DNA of 64,000 nucleotides from Bufo bufo (lineage: Eukaryota > Chordata > Amphibia > Anura > Bufonidae): NCBI RefSeq assembly GCF_905171765.1, contig NC_053390.1, positions 140,983,968 to 141,047,967 of the forward strand, given 5' to 3'. Of this stretch, positions 11,566-23,402 are shown piece after piece (position 1 is the stretch's first letter; every line of letters begins with the position of its first letter). A program made the position numbers and the translations under genes. A model generated the notes under the pieces. That model was not told the origin of the DNA. It searched no databases and worked only from the letters and a program-made list of their open reading frames with translations.

Positions 11566-14375
11566 CCCCTTCAACCCCGGGCCTGTTTTCACCTTCCTGC
11601 CAAGACCATTTTTTGCAAATCTGACATGTGTCACTTTATTTGGTAATAGCTTTGGAACACTTTTACTTATCCAAGCAATTCTGAGATTATTTTCTCGTGA
11701 CACATTGTACTTCATGATAGTCATAAACTTGAATCAATATATTTCACCTTTATTTGTGAAAAAATCCCAAATGTACCAAAGATTTTGAAAAATTCCCAAA
11801 TTTTCTAATTTCAATTTCTCTACTTTTATAATATCTAGTAATACCTCATATAATTTCCCATATGTCTACTTCATGTTTGGATCATTTTGAAAATGACATT
11901 TTATTTTTTGGGGACGTTAAAAGGCTTAGAAGTTTGGAAGCAAATCTTGAAATTTTTCGGAAAGTTCAGGTCTTTAGTCACTTTGTGAGGCTTACATAAT
12001 AGAAACCATCCAAAAATGACCCCATTTTACAAACTCCCCCCCTCAAGGTATACAAAACTGATTTTACTAACTTTGTTAACCCTTTAGGTGATCAACAAGA
12101 ATTAATGGAAAATGGAGCTGAAATTTCTGAATTTCACTTTTTTGGCAGATTTTACATTTTAATCCATATTTTCCAGTAGCAAAGCAAGGGTTAACAGCCA
12201 AATAAAACTTAATATTTATTACCCTGATTCTGTAGTTTACAGAAACACCCTACATGTGATCGTAAACTGCTGTACGGGGACACGACAGGGCGCAATAGGA
12301 AAGGAACGCCATATGGTTTTTGGAAGGTAGATTTAGCTGAACTGGTTTTTAGAGGCCATGTCCCATTTGAAGCCCCCGTGATGCACCTCTACAGTAGAAA
12401 CTCAAAAAAGTGACCACATTTTGGAAACTACGGGATAAGGTGCCAGTTTTATTGGTACTATTTTAGGGTACATATGATTTTTTATTGCTCTATATTACGT
12501 TTTTTTTGGCAAGGTAACAAAAAAAATGGATGTTTTGGCACCGTTTTTATTTTTAACAACATTCAACATTCATCTGACAGTTTAGATCATGCGCTATTTT
12601 TATAGAGCAGGTTGTTACGGACGCAATAATATCAAATATATCTACTTTCTATTATGTTTGTTTCAGTTTTACATAATAAATCATTTTTTAAAACAAAAAT
12701 TTGGTTTTTGGATCTCCATTTTCTGAACGCCCTATTTTTCTGCCGATCGTCTTGTGCAAAGGCTCGTTTTTTTGCAGGAAGAGTTGATGTGTTTATTGGT
12801 ACCATTTTTGGGTACATATGATTTTTGATCATTCATTATTACACTTTATGGGGCAAGGTGACGAGAAAATTGGTTGTTTTGGCGCAGTTTTTATTTATTT
12901 ATTTTTACAGCATTTACCTGAGGGATTAGGTCATGTGACTTTTTTATAGAACAGATTGTTATGGACGTGTCAATACCTAATATGTCTACTTTTTCTTATT
13001 TATTTAAGTTTTACACAATAATAGCATTTTTGAAACCGAAATAATGATATTTTAGTGTATCCATAGCTTTAAAATTTTTTGACCAATTGTCTTAGGTAAG
13101 GACTCATTTTTTGTAGGATGAGGTGACGGTTTAATTGGTACTATTTTGGGGGGGTATATGCCTTTTTGATCGCTTGGTGTTGTAACTTTTGTGATGTAAG
13201 GTGACAAATGGCTTTTTTTTTTACACAGTTTTTATATATTTTTTTTTATGGTGTTCACCTGAGGGGTTAGGTCATGTGATATTGTTATAGAGCTGGTTGT
13301 TACGGATGTGGCGATACCTAATATGTATTTTTTTTATGTATTTCACTTTAGCACAATAGCAGTTTTGAAACAAAGAAAAATTATGTTTTAGTGTCTCCAT
13401 GTTCTGAGAGCTATAGTTTTTTTATTTTTTGGGCGATTGTCTTAGGTAGGGGCTTATTTTTTGCGGGATGAGGTGACGGTTTTATTGATACCATTTTGTG
13501 GGACATACGCCTTTTTGATCGCTTGGTGTTGCACTTTGTGATGTAAGGTGACAAAAATAGCTTTCTTTTACACCGTTTTTATTTTATTTTTTATGGTGTT
13601 TATCGGACACGGTGGATCATGCGATATATTTATAGAGCCGGTCATTACAGACGCGGCGATACCTAATATATGTGGGTTTTTTTCTGTTTTTTATAATAAA
13701 ATAAGGGGAAAGGGGCGTTTTTTTCTCGTTTTTTTTACTTTATTAATTTTATTAAAAACACTTTTTTTTACTTTATTTCTTTTTTATTATTATTTATTTA
13801 ATTTTACAAAAAGTACAAAATTACATAAATACAGAGGAGATAAAAAGAGCAAAACATCCCACCGAGGTGAGAGTACACGCACATTAGGACAATATTATAT
13901 AAAATTCTTTACTTTATTTCTGATGTTCACATTTGGGGGTCTGATCCCCTCTGCAATGCATTACAATACATCTGTATTGTAATGCAATGCTTGTTCGTGT
14001 ACTACAGTGAGTAGTACATGAACAGGTTGCCTAGGAGACCCAGCCTGAGGCTGGATCTCCTTGGCACCCGAAGAAGGTCCCGATGCCATGCAAGGCATTG
14101 GGCAGCCTCTGCACGATATCGAGCTGCCTTATGACACATCGAGTCCCTGCCACAGCAGCGCGGGGATTCTATGCGCTCCCTCACCCGACACAAACCCCTT
14201 CTATGTCGCGGTCAGTGCGGACCGCGGCATAGAAGGGGTTAATCCGGCTACTAGGGACTTCCGGACCCCTGCAGTGATCGCGTGTCCACCCGATCACCAT
14301 GACGTATTATTAAGTCAAATTGCGGGAACGCAGTGGTTTCCATGATGTAGTAGTACGTCATGGATCGGAAAGGGG
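11566..14375 (+). mobile_element. TTAA-flanked long element, copy 3
   Basis: This is the most complete copy, with TTAA at both borders (11562-11565 and 14376-14379), a CCCCTTCAACCCCGGGCC start and a GGATCGGAAAGGGG end. It carries the same internal AT-rich modules as copy 1 (near 12600, 12920, 13280 and 13610) and the 3' GC-rich section (13940-14375). A 127-bp retroposon sits at 13781-13907. The frame at 13548-13982 is read through low-complexity T-rich repeats and is not considered a gene. Confidence 0.78.
13781..13907 (-). mobile_element. 5'-truncated retroposon tail with 14-bp target duplication
   Basis: The 127-bp insertion is flanked by TTTACTTTATTTCT at 13767-13780 and again at 13908-13921. 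Read on the minus strand it ends in an A-rich tail containing AATAAA. A long target duplication plus an A-rich tail is the signature of target-primed reverse transcription, as for a truncated LINE 3' end. It is absent at the equivalent place in copies 1 and 2. The source element is not identified. Confidence 0.68.
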
Positions 14376-14379
14376 TTAA

Positions 14380-15615
14380 AGATGGCTCCCACTCAGAAGC
14401 TGACGAGAGCTAATGCCGTAGGGTTTCTGCTGTTTTACACAAACTCCGATCACAGACAACTCCGATCACAAACTTTTTTTTAACTCATCAGATTCTATAT
14501 TCAATTGCAACTGTGGCATCTTAGCAGTCCTTTACCATAAGCACAGTGTCCCAGTGACCGAAATACTTCTCCGCAACAAGATTGTGGGAGCCATCCATTT
14601 GCTATGGCAGCATACAATAGTAAAATTTCGATCAAGCCCTGCCTGTGGTAGGGCTTGATGGGAACTTGCTGATTCTCACTTAGACTGCAATCGTAAATCA
14701 TTGCAGCCTACAGTAGAAGTGATCAGACAATCAAAAGTACCTAGGGAGACTAAAAATTATTGTTAAAGTTTTAAAAACTGTAAAAATACATCAAATCATC
14801 TTACAAATAAAAAATAAAGATCATTAGCATCGCCACGTATAAAAATGACCAAACTATTAAAATATTATATATATATATATATATATGTATGTATTTATCT
14901 CATATTACAAATGGCATAAACTAAATGGCCTAAAAAAATAAAAATAATAAACAAAAAGTGATCAAAAATTTATACACACTCCAAAATGGTATTAATGAAA
15001 AATTCAGAACAGCCCTCCAAAAATTAGCATTTTTTTCTAAATTGTATTTTATTACTATGAAAAAAGAAGAGGACATGTAGAGTTACATAGGAACACAGAA
15101 TCTCTCTCCTCTGTGCAGCCTGTCAGCACTTCCCCACGCTCCTCCTCCATGCTGGAAGACATCTTATCCAGCTAAAGTGGGAGGGCTGTTTTCTGCTGGT
15201 AGCCATCTTGCTTTAAAAACAGCTTAAAAACAAGACAAAGATTGAGGCTCTAGTCACAGTAAATTGCAAGAGCACTTAGAAATGGAGTGGGGGAACGAAA
15301 GCTGCAGGTATATGCAGTTTTCACTGAGACCTCTAAGGGCTCTAATGGGTGATGGTCTTGGTCTTGTTTCAAAGGAAATGTGCTGTGTGACCTAACAGAG
15401 GTCATTGTAAAAGTAATGAATAGATAAGCATTGATAATCACCTATTGTGAATGGTGGATCCTGTCTTATCTATACACAAAGGTGATATCATTACAGGCAG
15501 GATTAGAATGCCAGATAAGCAGATAACTGCAGTAAAGTGATCTGTACAGACCTTTTATTAGGCTTAGTGGCCAGTGCAAAAACTGCAGGATGTTATGTTT
15601 TTTGTTTAAATATAG
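14380..15615. other. No gene recognised
   Basis: Contains an (AT)n run at about 14868-14887 and generic interspersed-repeat-like sequence. No supportable gene. Confidence 0.4.
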
Positions 15616-15621
15616 ATTAGT

Positions 15622-15671
15622 GTTGAGTGAATTAAGCGTCGGATCATAGATCCGAAGTCGATTCACTCAAC
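15622..15671. repeat. Short palindromic MITE remnant
   Basis: GTTGAGTGAAT at 15622 pairs with ATTCACTCAAC at 15661, and CGGATC with GATCCG in the centre, forming a fold-back of about 50 bp. Probably a very short internally deleted MITE. Confidence 0.5.
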
Positions 15672-15801
15672 CACTTTGTTTTAATGCTGTACGAAGACCT
15701 GTTGGATTTAAACATATCTGATCTTTTTGTTCTCAGGTAAGATTAGCCACCACCAGCGGTGTCCTTCAGACTCTCTCTCTACTCTCCTCATTCAGAACAT
15801 A

Positions 15802-17430
15802 CAGTCAACATTTTTGGCTCTATACACCACCACAATGGATTTGAAATGAAACGAACAAGATGTGCTTTAACTGCAGACTGTCATCTTTAATTTGAGAGTA
15901 TTTACATCCAAATCAGGTGAACGGTGTAGGAATTACAACAGTTTGCATATGTGCCTCCCATTTGTTAAGGAACCAAAAGTAATGGGACAATTAGCTTCTC
16001 AGCTGTTTCATGGCCAGGCGTGTGTTATTCCCTTATTATCCCAATTACAATGGGCAGATAAAAGGTCCAGAGTTCATTTCTAGTCTGCTATTTGCATTTG
16101 GAATCTGTTGCTGTCAACTCTCAAGATGAGATCCAAAGAGCTGTCACTATCAGTGAAGCGAGCCATCATTAGGCTGAAAAAACAAAACAAACCCATCAGA
16201 GAGATAGTAAAAACATTAGGCTTGGCCAAAACAACTGTTTGGAACATTCTTAAAAAGAAGGAATGCACCAGTGAGCTCAGCAACACCAAAAGACCCGGAA
16301 GACCACGGAAAACAACTGTGGTGGATGACTGAAGAATTCTTTCCCTGGTGATAAAAACACCCTTCACAACAGTTGGCCAGATCAAGAACACTCTCCAGGA
16401 GGTAGGTGTATGTGTGTCAAAGTCAACAATCGAGAGAAGACTTCACCAGAGTGAATACAGAGGGTTCACCACATGTGAACCATTGGTGAGCCTCAAAAAC
16501 AGGAAGGCAAGATTAGAGTTTGCCAAACGACATCTAAAAAAGCCTTCCCAGTTCTGGAACAACACCCTATGGACAGATGAGACCAAGATCAGCTTGTACC
16601 AGAATGATGGGAAGAGAAGAGTATGGAGAAGGAAAGGAACTGCTCATGATCCTAAGCATACCACCTCGTCAGTGAAGCATGGTGGTGGTAGTGTCATGGC
16701 GTGGACATGTATGGCTGCCAATGGAACTGGTTCTATTGATTTATGATGTGACTGCTGACAAAAGCAGCAGGATGAATTCTGAAGTGTTTCGGGCAATATT
16801 ATCTGCTCATATTCAGCCAATATTTTCTGCTCATATTCAGCCAAATGCTTCAGAACTCATTGGACGGTGCTTCACAGTGCAGATGGACAATGACCCAAAG
16901 CATACTGCAAAAGCAACCAAAGAGTTTAAGGGAAAGAAGTGGAATGTTAGGCAATGGCTAATTCAATCACCGGACCTGAATCCGATTGAGCATGCATTTC
17001 ACTTGCTGAAGACAAAACTGAAGGGAAAATGCCCCAAGAACAAGCCGGAACTGAAGACAGTTGCAGTAGAGGCCTGGCAGAGCATCACCAGGGATGAAAC
17101 CCAGCGTCTGGTGATGTCTATGCGTTCCAGACTTCAGACTGTAATTGACTGCAAAGGATTTGCAACCAAGTATTAAAAAGTGAAAGTTTGATTTAGGATT
17201 ATAATTCTGTCCCATTACTTTTTGGTTCCTTAACAAGTGGGAGGCACATATGCAAACTGTTGTAATTCCTACACCGTTCACCTGATTTAGATGTAAATAC
17301 CCTCAAATTAAAGCTGACAGTCTGCAGTTAAAGCACATCTCGTTTGTTTCATTTCAAATCCATTGTGGTGGTGTATAGAGCCAAAAAATTTACAATTGCG
17401 TTGATGTCCAAATATTTATGGACCTGACTG
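15802..17430 (+). mobile_element. Tc1-like transposon with long inverted repeats
   Basis: The element is bracketed by TA (15800-15801 and 17431-17432) and starts and ends with CAGTC...GACTG. The inverted repeats exceed 200 bp: GGCTCTATACACCACC near 15816 against the stretch near 17355, and CCTCCCATTTGTTAAGG near 15953 against CCTTAACAAGTGGGAGG near 17226. The left repeat lacks about 40 bp just inside its tip that the right one keeps, so the outer transposase-binding region is probably lost. It encodes one broken transposase. Confidence 0.85.
16108..17176 (+). pseudogene. Tc1-like transposase, broken (DD34E type)
   Basis: The first frame (16108-16332) begins with MLSTLKMRSKELSLSVKRAI and holds the paired-type helix-turn-helix (KPIREIVKTLGLAKTTVWNI) and a GRPRK hook-like motif. 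A single in-frame TGA lies at 16330. The same frame resumes to 16746 with the first catalytic Asp in LWTDETKISL and the KHGGGSVMAW motif. A 4-nt insertion near 16740 shifts the frame; the remainder (to the stop after FATKY) has the second Asp in [14 protein letters not shown] and the Glu in [12 protein letters not shown]. An in-frame 24-bp tandem duplication (16797-16844) repeats HIQPIFSAHIQP just before this part. All three catalytic residues are still encoded, but not in one frame. Confidence 0.85.
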
Positions 17431-17739
17431 TATGCTCAGCCACAATCTGCATGTGTATGGAGGAATTGTGAGTAGTAACTTTAGAAGCCAGCTTTACATC
17501 TGAAACATTTTCTGCAGTATCAGTGACTAAAGATGGCCATGGGGAGAACTCTGCCAGCAGCCTATGTCCCCAAGAACAAAAGGACGGGGCATGTTGAAAT
17601 CCAATTGCCTAATCTTTTTCCCCCCCAACATCTGCTGTTGGGAGAGTTTGGAGGCCCCTATATACATTAGATGGTTGGCCTGTCCCACTGAAACAGTGGG
17701 TTTGGGGACACAATTAAAATGTTTTATCATCAGCCTAAA

Positions 17740-18095
17740 GCCGCATTCACACGCCAGTGTTCCACGAACATGTTCTCCACGGACAGCACATGTACCCATT
17801 CATTTTAATGTGTGTATTCACACATAATTTTTTTAGCACGGATGCATGCTCTATTTTGTCCATGTTCATGGATCCATCACGCCCATTATAGTCTATAGGT
17901 CCGTGAAAACCATGGATGCCATCCGTGTTTCATGGATCATTAAGAAGAGATGCTTTGAAAATTACTCTTCAGCTGTTCAGTGTCAGTGAAACACGGATGA
18001 CACACGGACAGCAAAAAACGGACCAAACACGGATCCTTCACGGAGGCATCACTGACCACCTTTTCATGGATTTGAGCACGGACATGTGAAAGTAA
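17740..18095. repeat. MITE-like repeat with GCATTCACACG ends
   Basis: It begins GCCGCATTCACACGCC and ends GGACATGTGAA, with complementary internal stretches (CACGGATG / CATCCGTG). It belongs by appearance to the same loose group as 23101, 26713 and 37551. Non-coding. Confidence 0.45.
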
Positions 18096-18099
18096 ATCT

Positions 18100-19095
18100 C
18101 CAGAATGGAGGCCAGCGCCATTACTGTTGCTCCTGAAAGGCAGCTACCGACCATCCCTGCTGTATTGTTTGCTGAGTGATTTCGAGGACAACTGCAGTCC
18201 ATTTTGGATGGGCAAAAGTTAACAAGTGTTCTTCACCCTGCCTCTGTAGCAGTCATGTACAAAGCCCTTTCTTTTCCATCTACCACTTTCATGAGGATTT
18301 TTTTAAGTGATTTGTATTGGATTACTAGATACAGTGTTCCTCATATTATGTATAAAATCCATTTATTTAAAAGTTTCAATGCATGAACCAGCGGTTCCCT
18401 CAGTAATGTATTAAGGGAATGTTAGAAACGTTCTCTGTGAGTCTATCAGTACACAGTAGCCTGGAGAACTCCGCAGGGAACTGTATCAATCACAACACAG
18501 GCTCTGTGAGTGAGTTATATGTTCACATACAGCAAATCAATTAGTATTACATAATCATATGCCCAGAACAGAGTTGTTATGTTTCACATCAGGCCTGAAG
18601 ATCCGAGAACAGAGTGGGTAAAACAGATTTAATTTGAGAGATATAACATTCATATTGTCCTGTATGTAAGGAGATGCTAAACCCTCCTCAGAGCCCTGTA
18701 AACCAATGTGCTGCTGTTTATACAGCGTTTAGATCTTTATATAGTTAGATTTGGTTCTCAAAAGGTCCACAGAAATGCTTTGTTAACCTATGATCTCAAG
18801 GAGAGAGAGGAATCTCTAGGATTAATGAAAACGCCCCCATTGCTCCTAGAGGCTCATTTCCATATCATTAAACATAGTTTTTCTCAGCAATGAGGGCACA
18901 TGGGACCAACACAGATGTCTTCAGCTGCTGAGCGCACATGTAACAGGTCAGCCGGGTACAAATCTGCTGAGGGATGCCCTTTGACAAAACATCCTATAGC
19001 CACAGTATACCTCTATATAAGACTCTGCTTACATCATGTAATAGGGCTTATGGATGTGTTGAGAATATCTCCCAACATATGTCTCAAAGTGAAGG
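18100..19095. other. No gene recognised
   Basis: Moderately complex sequence. The short open frames (18204-18386, 18708-18893, 18900-19133) have no family resemblance that I can name. Confidence 0.4.
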
Positions 19096-19497
19096 CTCTT
19101 ACAGTGCCTTGCAAAAGTATTCAACCCCCTTGACTTTTTTCATGTTTTGTTACATTACTGCCTTAAGTTAAATGTTTTGTTAATGTGAATTTTATGGGAT
19201 GGATCAGAACACAATAGTCTAAGTTGGTGAAGTGAAATGAGAAAAATATATAAACTATTGTTTAGAAATAGAAAACAGAAAATTGGCATGTGCGTATCTA
19301 TTCACCCCTTTGTTAGGAAGCCCATAAAAAGCTCTGGTGCAGCCAATTACCTTCAGAAGTCACATAATTAGTGAAATGATGTCCACCTGTGTGCATTCTA
19401 AGTGTCACATGATCTATCATTACATATACAGACCTTTTTTGAAAGGCCCCAAATGCTGCAACACCTAAGCAAGAGGCATCTCTACCCAAACACTGCC

Positions 19498-20703
19498 ATG
19501 AAGACCAAGGAACTCTCCAAACAAGTAAGGGACAATGTTGTTGAGAAGTACAAGTCAGGGTTAGATTATAAAAAAATATCCAAATCTTTGATGATCCTCA
19601 GGAGTACCATCAAATCTATCGTAACCAAATAGAAAGAACATGGCACAACAGCAAACCTGCCAAGAGACGGCCGCCCACCAAAACTCACCGAGCAAGGAGG
19701 ACATTATTGAGAGAGGCAACACAGAGACCTATGGTAACCCTGGAGGAGCTGCAGAGTTGCACAGCAGAGACTGGAGTATCTGTACATAGGACGACAATAA
19801 GCCGTAAGCTCCATAGAGTTGGACTTTAAGGCAGAGTGGCCGGAAGTAGAGATGAGCGAACTTCTGTTTTAAGTTCAGCGTCTAAAATTCGGCTTCCGGT
19901 TAGCGGAGGATCCCGATATGGATTCCGAATTCCGTTGTGGTCCGTGGTAGCGGAATCAATCATGGCCATTATTGATTCCGCTACCACGGACCACAACGGA
20001 ATTCGGAATCCATATCGGGATCCTCCGCTAACCGGAAGCCGAACTTTAGACGCCGAACTTAAAACAGAAGTTCGCTCATCTCTAGCCAGAAGAAATCCAT
20101 TACTTTCAGCTAAAAACAAAAAGGTACGTTGTGAGGCATGTGGAAGACTCCCAAAATGTATGGAGGAAGGTGCTCTGGTCTGATGAGACTAAAATTAAAC
20201 TTTTCGGCCATTAAAGAAAACGCTATGTCTGGCGCAAACCCAACACATCACATCACCCAAAGAACATTATTTTCAGCAGCTGGGACTGGGAAACTGGTCA
20301 GAGTTGCGGTAAAGACGGATGGTGCCAAATAGAGGGATATTCTTGAGCAAAACCTGTACCACTCTGTGCATGATTTGAGGCTAGGACGGAGGTTCACCTT
20401 CCAGCAGGACAATGACCCCAAACACACATGGCTAAAAAGCGACACTTGAGTGGTTTAAGGGGAAACATGTACATGTGTTGGAATGGCCTAGTCAAAGCCC
20501 AGATCTCAATCCAATAGAAAATCTGTGGTCAGACTTAAAGATTCCTGTTCACAAGTGCAAACATCCAACTTGAAGGAGCTGGAGCAGTTTTGCAAGGAAG
20601 AAGGGGCAAAAATCCCAGTGGTAAGATGTGGCAAGCTCATAGAGACTTATGCAAAGCGACTTGGAGCTGTGATTGCCGCAAAAGGTGGCTCTACAAAGTA
20701 TTG
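19498..20703 (+). pseudogene. Tc1-like transposase, multiply broken
   Basis: The N-terminal frame (MKTKELSKQVRDNVVEKYKS, then YKKISKSL) starts at 19498 and stops after VTK at 19632. Downstream fragments in several frames include a GRPPKLT-like linker near 19666 and the first catalytic motif (WSDETKIKLF near 20175). QQDNDPKHT is encoded near 20402 and [13 protein letters not shown] near 20490. Stops and indels separate all parts, and the 238-bp MITE interrupts it. This is an old inactive copy. Confidence 0.8.
19847..20084. mobile_element. Palindromic hAT-type MITE with 8-bp target duplication
   Basis: The element reads TAGAGATGAGCGAAC...GTTCGCTCATCTCTA and is an almost perfect 238-bp palindrome with no spacer; the centre is ATGGCCAT. 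The flanks are GCCGGAAG (19839-19846) and GCCAGAAG (20085-20092), an 8-bp duplication with one mismatch, which is typical of the hAT superfamily. Both strands give nearly identical open frames (19836-20183 plus, 19826-20119 minus) purely because of the palindrome; they are not genes. Confidence 0.85.
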
Positions 20704-20810
20704 ACTTTAGGGGGGTGAATAGTTATGCACATTGACTTTTTCTTTTGTTCTATTTGTTGTTTGCCTCACAATAAAAATAAATAAATAAAAAAACATCTTC
20801 AAACTTCTAA

Positions 20811-21135
20811 AGTCATACAGTGGCATATGTTGCCCATAGGTGCCCACTATGTTTCTACATGGGCTGCCTCTGTATTGGTTAGTGTAGTCTGCTAAGTTAT
20901 TCAGTAAGGTGTAAAAAGGTGTACAGATGCGTGCCTGACGCGTCAAAGACATAAAACACCACCATATAGCCCTCTATTGGAGTTTAGAAGATATTCCCCA
21001 AGTGATGGTACAACCATGTGTCGAGAAACAAAAGGAACAGAGTTGACTTCACTAAGATCTGATTGAACATCTCTGGAATACTCTGCTGGAACTACAAGAA
21101 GGAGGCTTTGATAAAAATGCAACACTTCAACTTCC
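20811..21135. other. No gene recognised
   Basis: Short unique-looking interval between the Tc1 relic and the next MITE. Confidence 0.4.
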
Positions 21136-21140
21136 AAGTT

Positions 21141-21587
21141 TCAAGGGGTTGTCTGACTTTAGCAAATGGCTTTTATCATGTAGAGAAAGTTAATACAAGG
21201 CATTTACCAATGTATTGTGATTGTCCATATTGCCTCCTTTGCTGGCTTGATACGTTTTTCCATCACCTTATATACTGCTCATATCCAGGGGATACGACCA
21301 GCCTGTAATCCAGTAGCTGTGGTCGTGCTTGGACAGTATAGGAAAAGGCGCCAAACTCTCTGGTGGCTGGGACTGTGAGGTGCTTCCTCCCACAGTGTGC
21401 AAGCACAACCACCGCTGCTGGATTACAGGTGGTCGTAAAACACGGAAACGAGCGGTGTATAATGTGATGGAAAAATGAATCCAGCCAGCAAAGGAGGCAA
21501 TATGGACAATCACAATACATTAGTAAGTGCATTGTATTAACTTTCTCTACATGATACATGGCACTTGCTGAAGTGAGACAACCCCTT
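21141..21587. mobile_element. Fold-back MITE with AGGGGTTGTCT ends
   Basis: AAGGGGTTGTCTGACTTTAGC at the left pairs with GTGAGACAACCCCTT at the right, and much of the interior is complementary (TGTGATTGTCCATATTGCCT near 21217 and its complement near 21495). TTAA is intact on the right (21587-21590) and has become TTCA on the left. The open frames on both strands are mirror products of the fold-back. Confidence 0.7.
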
Positions 21588-21984
21588 TAATACCAGGGTG
21601 ATGGATCATGTGATGAGCGCAGTGACTTCATCACAGGTCCTTTTCCTACTGCAAAGCAAAGATGAAGACAGAAGAGATGCCGGCTGCGCGAACAAGTGGA
21701 TTAAGGTGAGTTAAATTTATTTTTTATTTTTTTAACCCCTCAAGCCCTATTTTACGACGCATTCTGTATTAAGAATGCTATTATTTTCCCTTATAACCAT
21801 ATTATAAGGGAAAATACAATCTACACAACACCTAACCCAAACCCGAACTTCTGTGAAGTTTTTTCTCACGCGCAAAACTAATTAAAATGTTTTGCACTCA
21901 CGCGGAAAAATCGCGCATTTTCCCGCGACGCACCCGCATTTTATCCGGGCCAAAAACATGATGCCCGTATTAGGCCTAAATCCA

Positions 21985-22260
21985 TAGGAGGAGATTTATT
22001 AAGACCGCCGATTTCCATGCCGGTCTCCAGTCCATCTGCACTGCCGGTGTCCTTTGCTGCATCTCTTTACCTGTATCTGCCACAGCGTCTAACAGAATAT
22101 ATATGGCTGGTGGCAAGATTTAAACTGAGCACGTTCGACCAGCTCAGTGAGACAGACAAAAAAAAAAATAAGGAAAAGAACAAACAGCAGGTGGCGCTAT
22201 ACATATAGATTTCAGTGAATAAATCGGGCTGTAGTAAATTTTTAATTACATGCAATTACA
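21985..22260. repeat. Partial MITE-like sequence
   Basis: GGAGATTTATTAAGACCG at 21989 resembles the ends of several fold-back repeats in this window; the opposite end near 22235 (TAGTAAATTTTTAATTAC) is decayed. No gene follows to 22670. Confidence 0.3.
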
Positions 22261-22676
22261 AAAGTATTCAGATCCAGGTGCTGGTTTGAAAAAAGTGTTT
22301 GGTGACACAACACCTTTAAGGGCAACGAGCATATGGTTACAGAGTCTCGCAATAAGGGCAGAGTTCTTATCAATGGCAACAGGTAAACCAGAATTACTGT
22401 CTCTTTGAGAAGCAATGGCTTAATCTATACATTTTCATGCATAGCATCCAACTTCCCTGGGTGTCAACACTCTGGCTTGAGTCTCTTCAAGGTTGGCAGC
22501 GATGACAATAGCTAACTGTAGTTGGGACCACAATATCACTTATGTTCTCCAATGGGCGCTGTCAGGTTTTGGAATCTCTATCCTCGCAACCACTGCACAC
22601 CCTCTACACCGTCCCCCCACAGTCGCAGTATCCCTGTCCTTATGACACACAGTATTGCTCACAGCTGGTTGCCTTC

Positions 22677-22955
22677 AGGCCCTATTACACTGGCAGATTA
22701 ATGTTAAGATGACTGCTAACAAGCGTTCGTATGATCTGGCAGATTGCGCCGTGTAATAGGCACTTTGCCACCGGCAAACAATGAGACATTGTAGGGACGA
22801 GTGATGCATTAGCGACTGCTCGTCCCTATACTGAGGAGGAGATCGCTGCATGTAATAGCAGCGGTCTCCTCCTCTAGCGAGCAGGGATCCCGACAATCGC
22901 CAGGACACTGAAGCTTCCCACCTAAAAATCGTCAGCTCTATCTGCTCTATCACAG
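22677..22955. repeat. MITE fragment
   Basis: CAGGCCCTATTACACTGGCAG at the left and several internal inverted pairs (GGGACGAG / CTCGTCCC near 22795-22826; GAGGAGGAGATCGCTG / CAGCGGTCTCCTCCTC near 22834-22876) indicate a folded repeat. The right end is not clear. Confidence 0.4.
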
Positions 22956-23100
22956 TTGGTGGCAGACTGGCTGGTCTTGATCTCAGTCTTTGTCTACAGG
23001 CCCTGGCTTCCTAGACAGGGGCTATGCAGCTCTGTTGCGCCTCCGAGCTCTGCAGCGTTCACCTGTGTCTTTGCACTATCTAGGTTTATTGCTCTCATTA

Positions 23101-23376
23101 AGGCCTCATGCACACGACAGTTGTTTGGTTCTGCATCCAAGCCCATTCACTTCAATGGGGCCGCAAAAGATGCAGACAACAGTCCGTGTCCTGTCCGCAT
23201 CCGTTGCTCCGTTCCGTGGCCCGGCAAATAAAATAGAACATGTATCCGTTTTGCAGACAAGAATAGGCACTTCTATTATGGGCGCCAGTTCCGTTCCGCA
23301 AATTGTGGAATGCACACGGGCGGCGTCAGTGTTTTTCGGATCCGCAAAACACAACACGGTCGTGTGCATGAGGCCT
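23101..23376. mobile_element. MITE with AGGCCTCATGCACACGAC ends
   Basis: Terminal inverted repeats of 18 bp or more (AGGCCTCATGCACACGAC / GTCGTGTGCATGAGGCCT) bound a 276-bp element. The interior contains complementary words based on TCCGCA and TGCGGA. The overlapping frames on both strands (22990-23409, 23106-23441) are repeat-derived. Related partial copies occur at 27780-27988 and 34640-34880. Confidence 0.75.
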
Positions 23377-23402
23377 AAGAGAAACAAAATACGAGTATTG
23401 CA

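Larger units (their letters stand above)
19102..20810 (+). mobile_element. Degenerate Tc1-like transposon
   Basis: The left end TA|CAGTGCCTTGCAAAAGTATT is a classical Tc1 terminus. The right terminus is not recognisable; sequence after 20705 (GGGGGGTGAATAGTTATGCA) looks like inner inverted-repeat sequence and then decays into A-rich DNA near 20780. A palindromic hAT MITE is inserted in the transposase region at 19847-20084. Confidence 0.75.

Noticed and set aside
13548..13982. 144-codon open frame
   Set aside because: It runs through T-rich repeated modules and a retroposon insertion of a non-coding element; composition is low complexity.
19826..20183. Two similar open frames on opposite strands
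   Set aside because: They are the same sequence read on both arms of a palindrome; no domain and no independent evidence.
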